Assembly: GCA_032871835.1 (NCBI GenBank)
Contig: CM065295.1
Location: 38,252,360-38,316,359 of the forward strand
Direction: 5' to 3'
Source: Dipteronia dyeriana
Lineage: Eukaryota > Streptophyta > Magnoliopsida > Sapindales > Sapindaceae
Length of the DNA: 64,000 bases
Part shown: positions 22,721-34,551 of the stretch, piece after piece
Layout of the letters: every line of letters starts with the position of its first letter
Numbering within the stretch: the first letter of the stretch is position 1
The notes under the pieces: generated by a model
Seen by the model: the letters and a program-made list of their open reading frames with translations, nothing else
The model's database searches: none
What the model was told of the DNA's origin: nothing
Made by a program: the position numbers and the translations under genes

Positions 22721-23715
22721 ATTAGGCTTCTAGCTCTTCCAAAGTTCATAGGAGGTTTGTTTTGTGTCGGGCCTTCTAAAAACTCTATTAGTAACATAGC
22801 ATGCGATATTGACCGCTTCGGCCCAAAGATTTCTAGGGACTTTCTTGCTATTGAGCATGACTCTAGCCATCTCTTGAAGACAGGATTCTTCCTCTCAACA
22901 ACATCATTTTGTTGAGGAGTTCTAGGAGCCGAAAACTCATGTGAAATCCCATAATCATCACAAAACTCACTAAATATAGCATTTTCAAATTCACTCCTAT
23001 GATCACTCATAATGCGACATATTTTTTTGACCCCAAGACCTTTTTCATTTTGAACTTGATTACAAAACTTCTTAAAGTAACCAAAAGTTTCAGTCTTGTC
23101 TCTAAGAAAATATACCCAAGCAAACCGAGAAAAGTCATCAACACATACAAAAATGTATTTCTTACCATTTATGCTTTCGGTTTGAATTGGTCCCATTAGG
23201 TCCATATGCACATGTTCTAAGGGCTTCTTGGTAGCAAAATTAGTGTTCTTTTTATGAGACACTTTTGTTTGTTTAGCTAATTGACATGGTTCACAAACAC
23301 TATCAAGCTTTTTACCAAGACTAGGAAGACCTCTAACAATGTTATATTTCTCAAGCTTCTTTAAATCTTTATAATTCATGTGGCCCAATCTTTCATGCCA
23401 TAATTCAAGCTTGTTGCACTCATGTGCCATATTACATGTTAGTGGATCAAACTCTAAACAATAGCAATTATCCGAAGACCTTTTGACTTTCAAAACAATT
23501 TTGCCCTTTTTATCAATTATCGTGCACACATCCTTGTTAAAACTAACTTCTTTAAAAATTTCACACAAGTGAGTGATGCTTATTAGATTAGCTTGTAAAC
23601 CATCTACATACAAGGTATCACGAAGTTTAGGCAATCCGGGGATACAAATTGTTCCCTTGCCTAGAACTTGCTTTTTAGTGCCATCACCAAATGTAACCCA
23701 TCCACCATCATTCAT
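22717..23715 (-). pseudogene. SIRE-like integrase with pre-integrase domain
   Basis: A 332-residue open frame begins just after the protease and first carries the pre-integrase zinc motif (WHERLGHMNYKDL, then CEPCQLAKQ). The core follows: HMDLMGPIQT with the first Asp, VDDFSRFAWVYFLRDK, MSDHRSEFEN with the second Asp, and TPQQNDVVERKN with the Glu. The usual Gly after PQQN is Asp here. The C-terminus runs into a frame change near 22720. Integrase would join element cDNA to the host chromosome. It is the longest intact domain in this element; the catalytic triad is present. Confidence 0.88.
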
Positions 23716-24978
23716 AACAAGATTCTAAAGAATTCCTTGCTGCCGGTCATATTCCTAGAGCAACCGCTATCTAGGTACCAACAATAGGATGAATTAGCTC
23801 TTAAAGCATATTGTGCAACCAAACATTGTGTTGTGTTTTTCTTAGCCCAAACTTTCTTGACAAGTTTCTCATTCCTACTTTTATTAACATGCTTTGACTT
23901 GTTTTTAGGCACATTGACTCCATTAGTCACTTTTTTAAACAAATCAAACAAAGCATTATCAACTTTCTTATGCATAGTAGAACGAGGCACAACACAAGAT
24001 TTAACAAACAAATCATCGACACATTTATTCTCAACATGCTTTTCCAAGGTCTTCTTAGGTCTAATTCTATATCCATACATGGATGATTGCCTAGGATCAT
24101 TCAAAGACATCTCATGCAAATCATTGGCAATTCTACATTTACAAATGTATTCATAACATCTAGGTCTTATGTGTCCTACCATGTTGCAATAATGACAAAT
24201 AGGTATGAATTTGAGAAGTTTACCATTTGCTTGAGCATTCAACTCATTTTGCCTTCTCACATTTTTACCTCTTTGGCGTGCAACACTAGATGTCTTGCCT
24301 TTTGCATTTGATGATGATGTAGCCTGTCTTTGGCATTGTTGAGTCTTTTCCTTGACTTTCATTGTTGATGTTGAGGCACCTCCGGTAGCATTCATGGCTT
24401 TACCGTTAGAGAGTGTACCTACAATGAAATTGCTACAAGCTTTGACAAAAGTAAATTTGTTAGATGAAGGAGTTGATTTTTCATTAACATATCGTAAACC
24501 TCTTTTGTCGCTTGAAGGCATTCCAACCTTAATGAGAGTTTTCACTTTGTTAGAGCTAGATAACATCTTCTTAATCATCTCTTTAGCCTCATTAAGTTTG
24601 TCATTAAGTTTGTCATTAAGCACTTTCTCTTGATTCTCATGCTCATTAAGTTTTTCTCTAAACATATTTTCAATTCTCCTAGCACGATTCTCTTTGCTCA
24701 ATTTCATGCTTCAAAATACTTAATCTATCATTGCTATCAATCAAGTTTTTCTCAAGATTAAGAATTTTGTCATTAAGATCAATAACACATTTTGAGCTAC
24801 AATCATGATTTTCTAACTTCTTAGTGAGAGAAGTATTGATCTTAGAGATCCTTTCATTTTCTTGAATAAAATCTTTGATCTTTTGATCATCTAACTCAAT
24901 AGACTCACCTTCAACAAAAGAAGCCACAAAAGAATACATTTCTTTAATCATGATGAAACAAAAGAAGATAACAAACAC
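23712..24978 (-). pseudogene. SIRE-like gag C-terminal part and aspartic protease
   Basis: From 24978 leftward, a coiled-coil-like, Lys/Glu/Asn-rich segment (IKDFIQENERISKINTSL, then LNDKILNLEKNLIDSNDRL) represents the gag C-terminal region. After a frame change near 24690 it continues with repeated NDKLNDKLNEAKEM and a zinc knuckle of C-X2-C-X4-H-X4-C form (CHYCNMVGHIRPRC, about 24150-24191). The protease motif is YLDSGCSRNMTG (about 23725-23775); most relatives have His where Asn stands. The N-terminal gag domain seen in the sister element at 57408 is absent, because this frame starts only about 40 bp from the primer site. Confidence 0.82.
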
Positions 24979-25015
24979 TACAAAGAAGATCTATCTAAGT
25001 GCGTATAGGCACCTA

Positions 25016-25027
25016 CTTTCATACCAA
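25016..25027 (-). promoter_or_regulatory. Primer binding site of the minus-strand SIRE-like element
   Basis: The minus strand reads TTGGTATGAAAG one base after the LTR end. This is a degraded form of the TGGTATCAGAG site complementary to initiator Met tRNA. Confidence 0.7.
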
Positions 25028-25028
25028 T

Positions 25029-27195
25029 TGAAATTCTCTTTATCTTTATAGTAAAATATACCTAGAGATGGGGTGAATAGGTATATGCTCCAATTTTTAT
25101 CTTCTTTCAAAAATAATGCAATTTTAACAATGCTTAATGAAAATTGTAAACAATGACATAATATTTATGTGGTAAACCTCCGAAGAGAAAACATCCACGG
25201 GTTGATACCATAACCACCGGCAAAAGCAAATCCACTATTTCAAAAGAGTTACACACTCAAGCATCACACATGCTCTCCAAGCTATCACTCTCACTCTATC
25301 GTTGAACCAAGTGATCTACTAAGCCAACTTCCTATCCAAGACCTCCCGTCTCTAGGAAGATTCCTTGCTCACCTATCCGGATCCTCCCGACCCTAGGAAA
25401 GACTTCTTGCTCAACTATCTGAGTCCTCCCGACTCTATTCAAGTCTTCCTCGCTCAATAATCGAGGTCTCACAACTCTTGTCGAGACTTCCACTTGCTTA
25501 GCTATCTAAGTCCTCTCGACTCTAGCTAAGACTTCCAATTGCTCTAATCAAAGAATCCCTCTAAGATATGAGACTTTCTACCTCTTTACAAGGCCTCTAA
25601 GTGATCATGAATGCAAAATGCAAACAAGCACTCAACATAGAAAATGATAATCAACAAATTCTATGGACATGCAACTAGATAGCTAGACTATACTTTCAAA
25701 GAACAACCACAAATGTATCTAGGCAACCTAAGCATGTTATCAACTAAGAACATAGATATGAAGATATAGACACCAATTAAAACACAACCTAGTTCTTATA
25801 AAATGAAATTGGATCTAGAAATAATCAATCAAGCATAAGAACAAAACATTTCTAGAAACAATCTCATGTTTATCAAGTTTAGCACAAATCAATCAATTTA
25901 TCACAAATCTAGCTAAACTTGAAAATCAATTCAACAAACCACAAAATGATATCAAAATCATCCTAGTCATGCTTCTTAATCAAATAACATCAATCAATAA
26001 GAAGATCTACGAAGAAAACTAAGAGGAAGATGATTTTACCAACAAAGATGAAAAACCACGAACTGAAGATCAGATCATAACGAAACTTCTAGATATCCTT
26101 TGGTTCTGTAAATGCTTGAGGTTTGTATAAATCCTCAAGACACTCGAAATCGGTTTTTGAATCAAGTGATTGGGAGTAGAATTGAAGAAGTTATCACAAA
26201 AACAAAAATCAAAATGTTGAGAGAAAAATTCTGCACTTGTTCTTCAATTTCAATTTTCCCAATATGTAAAGAATGAGAGGAAATGAGAGGTTTTAAAGAG
26301 AGAACAACCAAATGACCAAATTGCCCCCTATCATTAGTGCCTCCCCAAGATGGCGCGTGGGCATCTCGGGGCAGAGCACCTTTGGGGCCGAGATGGCCAC
26401 GCGCCATCTCGGGATGGTGCTTAGTGATGGCTTATGCTATCGCACCTCTTCCCTTGCGCTCCTCTCGCGTTCTTCGACCGTTCTTTGGGCTTCAAACTAT
26501 AAATTCAAATCTGTTTGAAGATTATGAACCAGGACTCCCTCACAAACTTGGAAATATAAGATACTCAATCCAGAAAATAAGATTTCGACTCGATATACAA
26601 AGATGAAGACAATGTATACAACATGAGTTGAAAATGTAGTATCTTTTGACTTAGAACTCAAAATCAATAGTATGAGTAACCGAAATGATTAGAAATCAAG
26701 AATGAATAATCTAAAGCTAAAATCAAGTTCATGATCCATGTTATACAAACATATAAACAAACAAACACATTTCACACAAGAATGCAAACTACATAGAGAT
26801 TATCTCCAATCATGCATTTTCCAGAACATGTTACTTTCATACCAATGCATGAGCATTCAACTAAAAGTGTGAGAAAGTGTTATACCAAATGATGCGCTAC
26901 GATGTAGGGACACAAATATATGAATTGTGTGTGTGCACATATAATGATGCACAACTAAGCAGGGACACATATGAATGAATTGTGTGTGTGCGCCTACGCC
27001 TTGCAAGAGGAAGAAGAATCTTGATACCTTAGCATCCAATAATAGTACCAATCCTCTTGAAAATGAACTTTGCATCATGAGAAGTTGTTTTTCTTCATTG
27101 AAGCTCTTATCATCACAAACCACTTAAGCAACTAAGCATTACAAAGAATAAAGTTTTGTTCTGGAATCAAACCAACACAAATCTAGAACCTAACA
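25029..27195 (-). repeat. 5' LTR of the minus-strand SIRE-like element
   Basis: It is 2,167 bp long, ending CCTAACA at 27195 (minus-strand start TGTTAGG), and matches the plus-strand LTR at 54660-57323. It holds five 42-bp repeat units (about 25357-25560), the GC-rich palindrome (about 26340-26425) and about two units of the ~54-bp repeat (26897-27000). Confidence 0.87.
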
Positions 27196-27200
27196 AGGGG

Positions 27201-27344
27201 GAGCCATAGCCCCCCTAGCTCACTGGAAAAAAAAATATACTTAAAAAATTTGGAATTTTTTTTTTTTTAATTTTTATTTTACATTCTAGTACTATACATT
27301 TTAGATTTTTATCATTTGGTACCTCGATTTCTTGACTTCTTGTT
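27201..27344. other. Short non-coding segment between SIRE element and extensin
   Basis: It begins GAGCCATAGCCCCCCTAG and ends near GTTCCGCCCCTG, with poly-A and poly-T tracts between. It is neither LTR nor extensin. With the other side of the insertion it forms a palindrome at the SIRE target site. Confidence 0.5.
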
Positions 27345-27598
27345 CCGCCCCTGGGGGGAGCGATGGGAGGAGGTGGAAACTTATAGATATATGGAGGAGG
27401 TGGAGACGGTAATGGGGGAATTGGAGAATTATATATGTAAGGCGGTGGTGGTGAAGGAGATGGTGGAGGTTGAGAGTTGTAAGCATATGGACTAGGTGGA
27501 GAAGGTGATGGAGGATAAGGGGATGTATAATAATAAGGTGGAGGTAGAGGTGGAGATTTCACAGGAGGAGGGGGTGACTTGTAGTAGTATGGTGATAG
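27345..27598 (-). pseudogene. Extensin remnant, middle piece
   Basis: On the minus strand the frame from 27598 reads SPYYYKSPPPPVKSPP, then YYYTSPYPPSPSPPSPY and several PSPPPPYIYNSP/YIYKFPP repeats. These are Ser-Pro4/Ser-Pro5 and Tyr-X-Tyr-Lys motifs typical of cell wall extensins, where Tyr residues cross-link the network and Pro is hydroxylated and glycosylated. The piece is open throughout but has no signal peptide. It starts exactly at the CACTA end (27599) and its upstream continuation lies on the far side of that transposon at 50495. An in-frame Met at 27601 belongs to the transposon boundary and is not a real start. Confidence 0.8.
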
Positions 27599-27995
27599 CA
27601 CTATAAGAAAAACCGCTATTTACTACGAGTGATGCCCGTTGTAGACGTATAATGACTACGGGCATCGCCCGTACAACACCCGTTATATGCGAGGCTGTGA
27701 TGGATTAATATAGAGGTTGTGATGAATTACAACATCACCCGTACTACGGAGCCTGTCCGTGATAAATAGGTTCAACTATAACGAACATCGACTTTAGTGA
27801 ATCTCGTTTCGACTACGGATTATATCCGTGATAAATAGGCTCAATTACAATGTGCATCAACCGTAGTGAATTACGTTTCAACTACGGATTATGTTTGTGA
27901 TAATTAGGCTCAACTACAACGTGTATTACCTGTAGTGAATTAGATATTTACTTCGGACTGTGCACGTGATGATTTGTTTTATTTATAACATTCCA
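27599..27995. repeat. CACTA left terminal and 69-bp subterminal repeats
   Basis: The core ACTACGGA (ACTTCGGA in the last unit) recurs at 27743, 27812, 27881 and 27950, exactly 69 bp apart. Each unit also carries CCGTGATAAATAGGCTCAA and a GTAGTGAATT block in inverted sense. Such arrays are the binding region for the element-encoded transposase partner in En/Spm-type elements. Confidence 0.88.
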
Positions 27996-28269
27996 TGTCC
28001 GTAGTAGAAGATTTTTGTGAAGAAAAAAAATATGATTAACCGCCTACTGATTTTTGTATATATATATAATTGTAATTTGAATTTTTTGGAATCTATTATC
28101 ACATTAAAAAAATTATCATTGTAGACATGGATGTATCAATAAAAGACTGCATATATATAATAATTATAAAAGTAATGTCACGAAAACATTCAACAAATTA
28201 CATCGTAGTTAAAAGTGTTTGATATCCTAAAATAATGTTTACTTAAAAACATTCGTTGAAATCCTAATA
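27996..28269. other. CACTA 3' non-coding region
   Basis: AT-rich sequence between the subterminal repeats and the last exon of the Transposase_24-type gene. Nothing else is recognised. Confidence 0.6.
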
Positions 28270-30240
28270 TGTAATGTATTTTGAGGGCCAAGCTATAAAT
28301 GTGCCTCTAGCATCTTCAAGTGTTTGTAATTCACTAGTATCACAAATCAACGGAACATCACTCACCATTATCTTCTTGACACAGACTCTCCAATAATCTG
28401 GACCAAGAAGCTTGTGATGAACTGGTGCTTGGGGATCGGTGCAATCAATTAAGCTTCTGCCACTATTTGTCCATTACCAATCTAATGCAATAACTTGCAT
28501 TTTGTACCCTTTTGAGGTGAAGCATCCTTTTCACTTGTATAAACCCCAAGTGGTGACTACAAGAAAAACAAAAGTGTTAAAAGACAAATTAGAAAAAAAA
28601 AACAGAATCATTAAAACAAAAAATGTGTTGTTTGTAACAATTTTTAAAAAAATAACTTCTTTTAATATTTACCTTTGAAGATCCAACGAAATTCACACCT
28701 TTATTACTTCCTTGTAGATTTGAATTACTTGGATACTGTGGCTAAAAAAAATATAGGCATTAGAACTAAAAAATGTCAAACACAAGAAAACTAATAATAT
28801 TATAGCTCTGTTTATTTACCTGATGTACTCTTTCTTCAGCTGCAACTCTATCATTGGTCTGAAATGAACCAAAATTTTCTTTTCAGATTCATTGTATATA
28901 TTGGTTTGTTAGAAAAACAATGAATTCTATCCAAATTATTTTATTTCATATTACCTGATTATTGAAAGCATTTTGCAATTCTCTAACCAATTGTCTAAGA
29001 TCTTTCATTTCTGCTTGAAATTGCATTGTAGTTGTTTTGCCAATCATAACTGCATGTACTCTTGTTGGCGTAACACCCAAACCAAGTCTTCGAACTCGAA
29101 CTTGGTGCTCATTTCCTAAAACTTGAGCTACAACATCATCTTTAATTGATTTTGTCTTATCCAGGGGAATAGTCTCCATTTGTGCCTATTTAGGCAAAAT
29201 AATCATAACAGTAAATAGTTAAATATAATAGACTTAGATTAAATTACAACAAATATAAGGAAAAAGTTAGCATATCGTACTATTTTTTCTGCAACATTTT
29301 CATTCATTGCCATCTCATCTTTGTGCTTATGCCCAGCTATCAAAGTTTCCAATCTATCTACTTTGTCGGGATCTTTATTTTTAGCTATTTTTGTAGCCCT
29401 CTAACAACAAATGACACAAGCAAAGAAAATCAGATTTTAACTTCATAATAATAACATCAAATTTAGTTGACATTATACTACTTCATTATTAACATACCAA
29501 TTCTTCCCGTAATCGTGCAAATCTCTTACGACTAGTTGTATGTGGGGTTTCATTCTTTTTGGCCAGCTCAGAATAACATCTACTTATTTCCTACAATAAT
29601 AAAAAAGTAAATCATATGCTTGTATAACACTTTAGTTGCTATAATGAAGTTAAATTCGAAAGACTTACAGCGAATTCTTGAGACTGTTGAAATTTGACAA
29701 ATTTGTTACATTATGTTATATCCAAAATGTTATCCGACTTCAGTAGTTGGAGCTTTCTAGATGCCTCAGGACCGGGTGGAACATTTTTAATTTGTTTTGT
29801 TATCCTACTCTTATATTGTCGCCAACAGGTGCACATTGAAGCAAGTACATGATCCTTAGCAATGCCATCCAAATCAAACCTATTCTGCTTTCATAATTAA
29901 TGTTTACAGAAAGAATGAAATTCATACAGATTACAAAGATTTTAATATCTAGTAACTATTATGCGTTCTTAACAATGAATGAAAAAAATGAATATACCTT
30001 TGTAGTCTCCCACACTCTTTCTTTCATAATCTCTATGACCTCTAGCCAACTTTTGTATGTTATTGGTATCAATTGAGCAGCCACAGCCACACAACATGTA
30101 CTTAACTGTATGGAAGATTCTCCATATGGTTGGCCCAAATCATTAATAGGAACCTCAATTTCCTTAGCTTTTGCAATTGTATTAAAATCATATCGGTTTA
30201 CGCCCATTCCTTTCTTTTTTTTTATCCCTTGCCATTAAGA
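28270..30240 (-). pseudogene. CACTA Transposase_24-type gene (Ptta/En/Spm family), multi-exon
   Basis: A start at 30207 gives MGVNRYDFNTIAKAKEIEVP, an N-terminal part ending at a GT donor after WETTK (about 30000). Further exons follow: NRFDLDGIAKDHVLASM (about 29885-29690, acceptor AG present), EISRCYSELAKKNETPHTT (29590-29500), a charged linker (29400-29280), the 77-residue block GNEHQVRVRRLGLGVTPTRV (29185-28950), short exons at about 28860 and 28740, and a last exon around 28500-28290 ending VPLICDTSELQ and FIAWPSK. The pattern matches the plant transposase partner protein that binds subterminal repeats. One stop is seen in the second exon (DIT*CNKF, about 29710), so the gene is probably dead. 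Exon limits are inferred from codon content and GT/AG sites. Confidence 0.78.
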
Positions 30241-30559
30241 CTTGAAGATGGAGTACATAAATTTTCTTCTGTCGACATCTGCAAATATCTAAACCACAAT
30301 TTTCATATATCAAAGTAAAAAGCATGTAAACCCACAACAAAAGTTGTTATCATTTTGTACACTAACATTAGTAGCAAGTACACCCAAGTAAAACACATTT
30401 TACACCCAAGTACACCAGTAGTTATCATCAAAAATAAAAGATATAAGAAGTTTCAAAAAAATATTACAAAAATAAACGTAAAGATCAGAACATAACATAC
30501 TAACCGTATTTATATCAATAATGCTTTCAATTTTATATACTAAACATATCAAAAGAAGA

Positions 30560-30833
30560 TTACAAGCAATATCACTAGATTTGTACAACAATGTCCTCAC
30601 AGTCAATTCGGACATATTCCTCATCATCATCCATACTAGAGTCAAGTTGAGATACATCCAATGGTATAGAGGTCATATAAGCATGCTTGTCAAACTTTTC
30701 TAGATCATGGAATCCTCTTGGAGGTGCTTTTAAGACAACATACCAATTAGATGTATCATTTTCCCTAGAGTAAAACACTTGTGTTGCTTACGAAACTAAA
30801 ATAAAATGATCTCTCTCAAGTTTATTTACACGT
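30560..30833 (-). pseudogene. CACTA TNP2-type transposase, C-terminal piece
   Basis: The minus-strand frame reads VNKLERDHFILVS, a stop, then ATQVFYSRENDTSNWYVVL and an acidic tail (MDDDEEYVRID). It matches the end of plant CACTA transposases, where FILASQ-type and QVFYV motifs follow the DUF4216 region. It is separated from the rest of the gene by the 3.7-kb insertion at 30839-34546; removing that and one target copy brings the frame together across a Leu-His-Pro junction. A TAA stop lies at about 30789-30791. Confidence 0.8.
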
Positions 30834-30838
30834 GGGTG

Positions 30839-33800
30839 TTGTGTTTAATTTTAAAATACTCGCAAACGCACGAGTCTACTGATGAATAGCTAAGGCGAAT
30901 ACGAGGTCGTTCCCACGGGGATTGTGAAAAACTAATCAAATCTAAATTTAATCTAATCCTAACCTAGTTAACCGAATGTGATGAATTAAAATTAATATTA
31001 AATTAATCTAAAAGCAAATAAAATCGAAGGTAATTAGTAAAGAATATTAAGGTATCGGAATCCACCACTATATAATTTTATAACTTCCTAATAATTTATT
31101 AATTCTCCGAATAGAGTGACAATTAAAAATCAATTTATTGTCAACTCTTGAATTTAACAATAAGCACATTTAATAAAAATCTTAAGTTGGTTTTCCTTCG
31201 CTTCAAAATACAATCACTAAGCATTATATGTATCCAATTTAATGAAAAACAAAGAATCAAAGAAATTATAATTAATGTTACGATACCAAACATTGATTAA
31301 AATATATATATATCTAACTATCAACGATACATGATATCAAAGATGAAAAGGTTTAATATTTCTTAATCAATTGAAGCAAAAACCATAAACATTAAAGAAC
31401 AATATTTGGGAATCAATAAATAAATCTGAAAATTATTCCATAACACAGGGTTTCATCGTCTACCCTAATATAAAGAAAATTAGAAGATTTTTAAAATAAA
31501 TTAACAAAAGAACCCAGAAATCTCATTGAACAGCCTTCGCACGCAACAAAGTTGCCAGCTCCACGCGAACTACGCCTCCCCAAACTCCTTCTAATTAGGC
31601 GTATAAGGGTCTTTTATATTGCTTACAGGGGCCCACTTTTTCCTCTTTTAAGTCGGTCTTCCCAAGTCAAAGATGAAACAATTTTTCTTTCAATATAATG
31701 GTCCGCGTAACCTTACTTTAATTTGGGCTCTTGATTTGTTGTTAACTTGAGGTCCAACAATAGGCTTGAATTGGAATTTGCTCTTGGGCTTTAGAGCTTA
31801 CGCTTGGCCTGGCATGAGATTTGTGGTCAAATTTCATCTATAGGGAAAAAACCATGCGCAACGGAAGCTTGAGAAAATTTTAATAAAAGTAGTGTTTGCG
31901 TATATTTAAAAATTTTCCCTTTTTCATTAACAAGAACCTTAACCTTAGATTAATTTATATATACAAAAGTATCGTACATTTTTCTCGTGACGATTGAACA
32001 AGCACCGAGTTGATTCCGTAAGATCTTCCAATCCAATCACGAACGTGAATCACCTAGGAGTGTGGGCTCCCTTTCTTCAAATTGTATAATTGAGGATGGA
32101 AATAAATAAAATCTATTTCTTTGTTAGTTACAAATATCCTCCAAGAGAAAAATCAATAATGTCAGGCCACTTGTAAATTATCAATCAATTGGATTGAAAC
32201 TCGCGTGAACCTTGATTCGATGTTGTACACAAAACCCTTTTGATGTAAAGGCTACTGGTGTACTATCGAAAACAAAAACGTTCTCTTTTTCTCTTTTCTC
32301 CTTGGCTGAATTCCACACCTTATAACTTAGAGTTGATTGAATTTTGTCTAGAGTAAAATACTAAATTTTTCTCTCTCAAAATTCTCTCTTGACAAGCAAA
32401 ATTCTCTCTTAGAAAAACCTTAGGTTGGCCAAAATTTTACTCTAAGAAATCATTAGGCTGGCCGAAATTCACAAGGGTATATATATGATCACAAATCCTT
32501 TCCTAAGAAGGGTTTACTTGGTTGGCAATAATCATTTCCTTAGGTGGATTTATTTGATAGCTAAGAATCCTTTTCTTAAAGGAATTCTATCCTCTTATAT
32601 ATTTATATATATTTATGAGCTGGCCGAAATTCACAAGAATATATATTAGGATCTTAAATCCATTCCTAAGAAGGATTTACTTGGTTGTTAATAATCCTTT
32701 CCTTAGGTGGGTTTATTTGGTGGTTAAGAGTCCTTTTTCTAAATGAATTATATCCTACACTAAGACTCCTAATCCAACTCAATAGTGTATTTGTAACCAT
32801 ATAAAATACTTCCTAATTTGAGTAGATAAATAATTCATTTTATTTATCTACTTATCAAATATAGTCTTTAATATTAATTACACTACCAACAATAGTATAA
32901 TTTTAGGAGACCATCTCCTACTAGGAAAAAGATTTTGACTTTTAATTAAATAATTAATTAATCAACAAATTAATTAATTTCCATTTAATTAAATAATAAA
33001 ATAAAAAATAATATAATTAAGTTATTCTAAATAGCCTTGCCTTCCATACCATATATATGGGCCATATATTATTTTTTTTATTTTATTAAATCCATTGGAC
33101 CTTAATAAAAAGTCCACATGTGAACAAAACATATTCTTACAAAAAGAAACAAGTTCACATGCCTTAATACAATTCTAGATGGACCCCTAAATCGGTCAAG
33201 TAGAATATATCAAGTGATCCATGCAAGTTCGTGTGGATTGAGGATCTTGGCGGGCTATCTAAATTTAAGCTCCAATAGACACAACCCAATCACAATCAAC
33301 AAATGATTCAATTAGGTCCGATCTATTTAATTTTAGTTCATTCCACTAAAGAACTAAAATTGAACTCTTAAACAAAGATAGAATAAGTTAATGTTACTCA
33401 TTCATACTCTAGACAACCTTATTTAAAAAAATTGTATCCTCGTGAAGAATATCAATAATCGCCAAGAGCTCATAGACCGCCTATAGCTCTCCAAGTTACC
33501 ATATTTACTCATATGACCATATTTTGAATTTGGATATTTTGACTCGTCCAGAAGCCATGTTTCAGTAGACACTATTGAAAACTTAACGTTAAGATTTAAT
33601 ATCAAATACCTCAAAACATCCATACGATGATATTCTACTCTCATTTAATAAATGGAGTCACGATGTCCATATCTATAAATGAAGTCCTGTATCGATTAAC
33701 AAATAAATGCCACCAAACTATCGAGGATAGACTATGCTATATAATCGTAATCATCAATAGCTCAAATGATAACACTTGTAACCATAAGTCCATTATTTAT

Positions 33801-34546
33801 CTTAGGATTGAGATAAACTCTCCGATTGTCTTCAAATGAAAAACTTTGACGGTTCTAGATAAAGTATTTTATTGTGATCCAATTCAATGCACCTAGTGCA
33901 CTAGATTCTTTTACCTAAAGACACCACACTTTGATGATTTTAGACTCACTATAACATATTTGATCCCACTCAAATGCTTGTAAAAGAATCTACAACTTTA
34001 ACAAGATAAAGGCATCTAACCTTTATCTTAAGTTGTGAATATTATTCAAGACTAACTAAAGAATTGTATCTACCCCATACTTATCTAGATGTATGAACAA
34101 TTTTTCTTTTCTCATAGTCTTTTGACCTTATGATTATTTACTTTTGACAATTATAATAATTAAACTATAAATGCTATAAGATTTGTTAAACTATAAATCA
34201 CTTTATTAATACGAAAAGATTGTCAAATACATTATTATACTTTTGCTATCGAGCATAATCCTACCATCGTCCACGTGTGAGTCCACTGAAATCTCTTCTC
34301 AAGCACCACACTTCTCTTGATTTGGCTTTTAACTCTTGAAAATCCCACATGACTTTGCTAATCTTGGGACGTGCCTAGCTTGCTCTTTTACGCCAAATTT
34401 CATTCATTTACTTGATTATTTTCCAAATTCCATGCTATTTCACCTAAAACAGAAAATAACTCTAATTAAATAAAAATAGATAATTCAAGTAGCTAAAAAA
34501 TCCAAATTTAAGGGTTAAAAATATGATATAAAATATGTCCATCAAT
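30839..34546. mobile_element. Unclassified non-autonomous repeat inserted in the CACTA transposase gene
   Basis: The inserted segment is bounded by the direct repeat TGGGTG (30833-30838 and 34546-34551; five or six bases depending on where the end is placed). The left part has the motif ACTCGCAAACGCACGAGTC and CGAGGTCGTTCCCACGGGGA, seen in a common class of plant dispersed repeats. I find no coding sequence, no LTR pair and no clear terminal inverted repeats. Without the solo LTR at 31839-34263 it is about 1.3 kb. Exact excision would restore the transposase frame, which supports the limits. Confidence 0.65.
31839..34263 (-). mobile_element. Solo LTR, copia-like family, inside the unclassified repeat
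   Basis: The minus strand begins TAGGATTATGCTCGATAGC and ends CTTCCGTTGCGCATGG...CCTATA. That resembles the CTAGTTCCGCTGCGTG end of the copia LTR at 39775, so the families are related. Part of it (about 33450-34263) is repeated in plus orientation at 53889-54659. Flanks TCATC (31834-31838) and CCATC (34264-34268) suggest an imperfect 5-bp duplication. No internal coding region is present. Confidence 0.7.
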
Positions 34547-34551
34547 GGGTG

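Larger units (their letters stand above)
19770..27195 (-). mobile_element. SIRE-like Ty1/copia retrotransposon, minus strand, internally deleted
   Basis: The element is bounded by TG at 19770 and CA at 27195 with a perfect 5-bp target duplication AGGGG (19765-19769 and 27196-27200). Read on the minus strand the order is 5' LTR (25029-27195), primer site, gag C-terminus with zinc knuckle, protease, integrase, RT, then a truncated 3' LTR (19770 to about 21294). That gives PR-IN-RT order, as in copia. The N-terminal gag domain, the RNase H and the first ~650 bp of the 3' LTR are missing. The LTR family is the same as that at 54660-57323. It lies within or beside the extensin remnant. Confidence 0.9.

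Noticed and set aside
26312..26606. Overlapping plus-strand frames at the GC-rich LTR palindrome
   Set aside because: They are produced by the GC-rich hairpin block in the LTR; no domain, and they appear in all reading directions.
28439..28678. 79-codon plus-strand frame within the CACTA Transposase_24-type gene
   Set aside because: It overlaps the last exon and introns read on the minus strand and has no domain.
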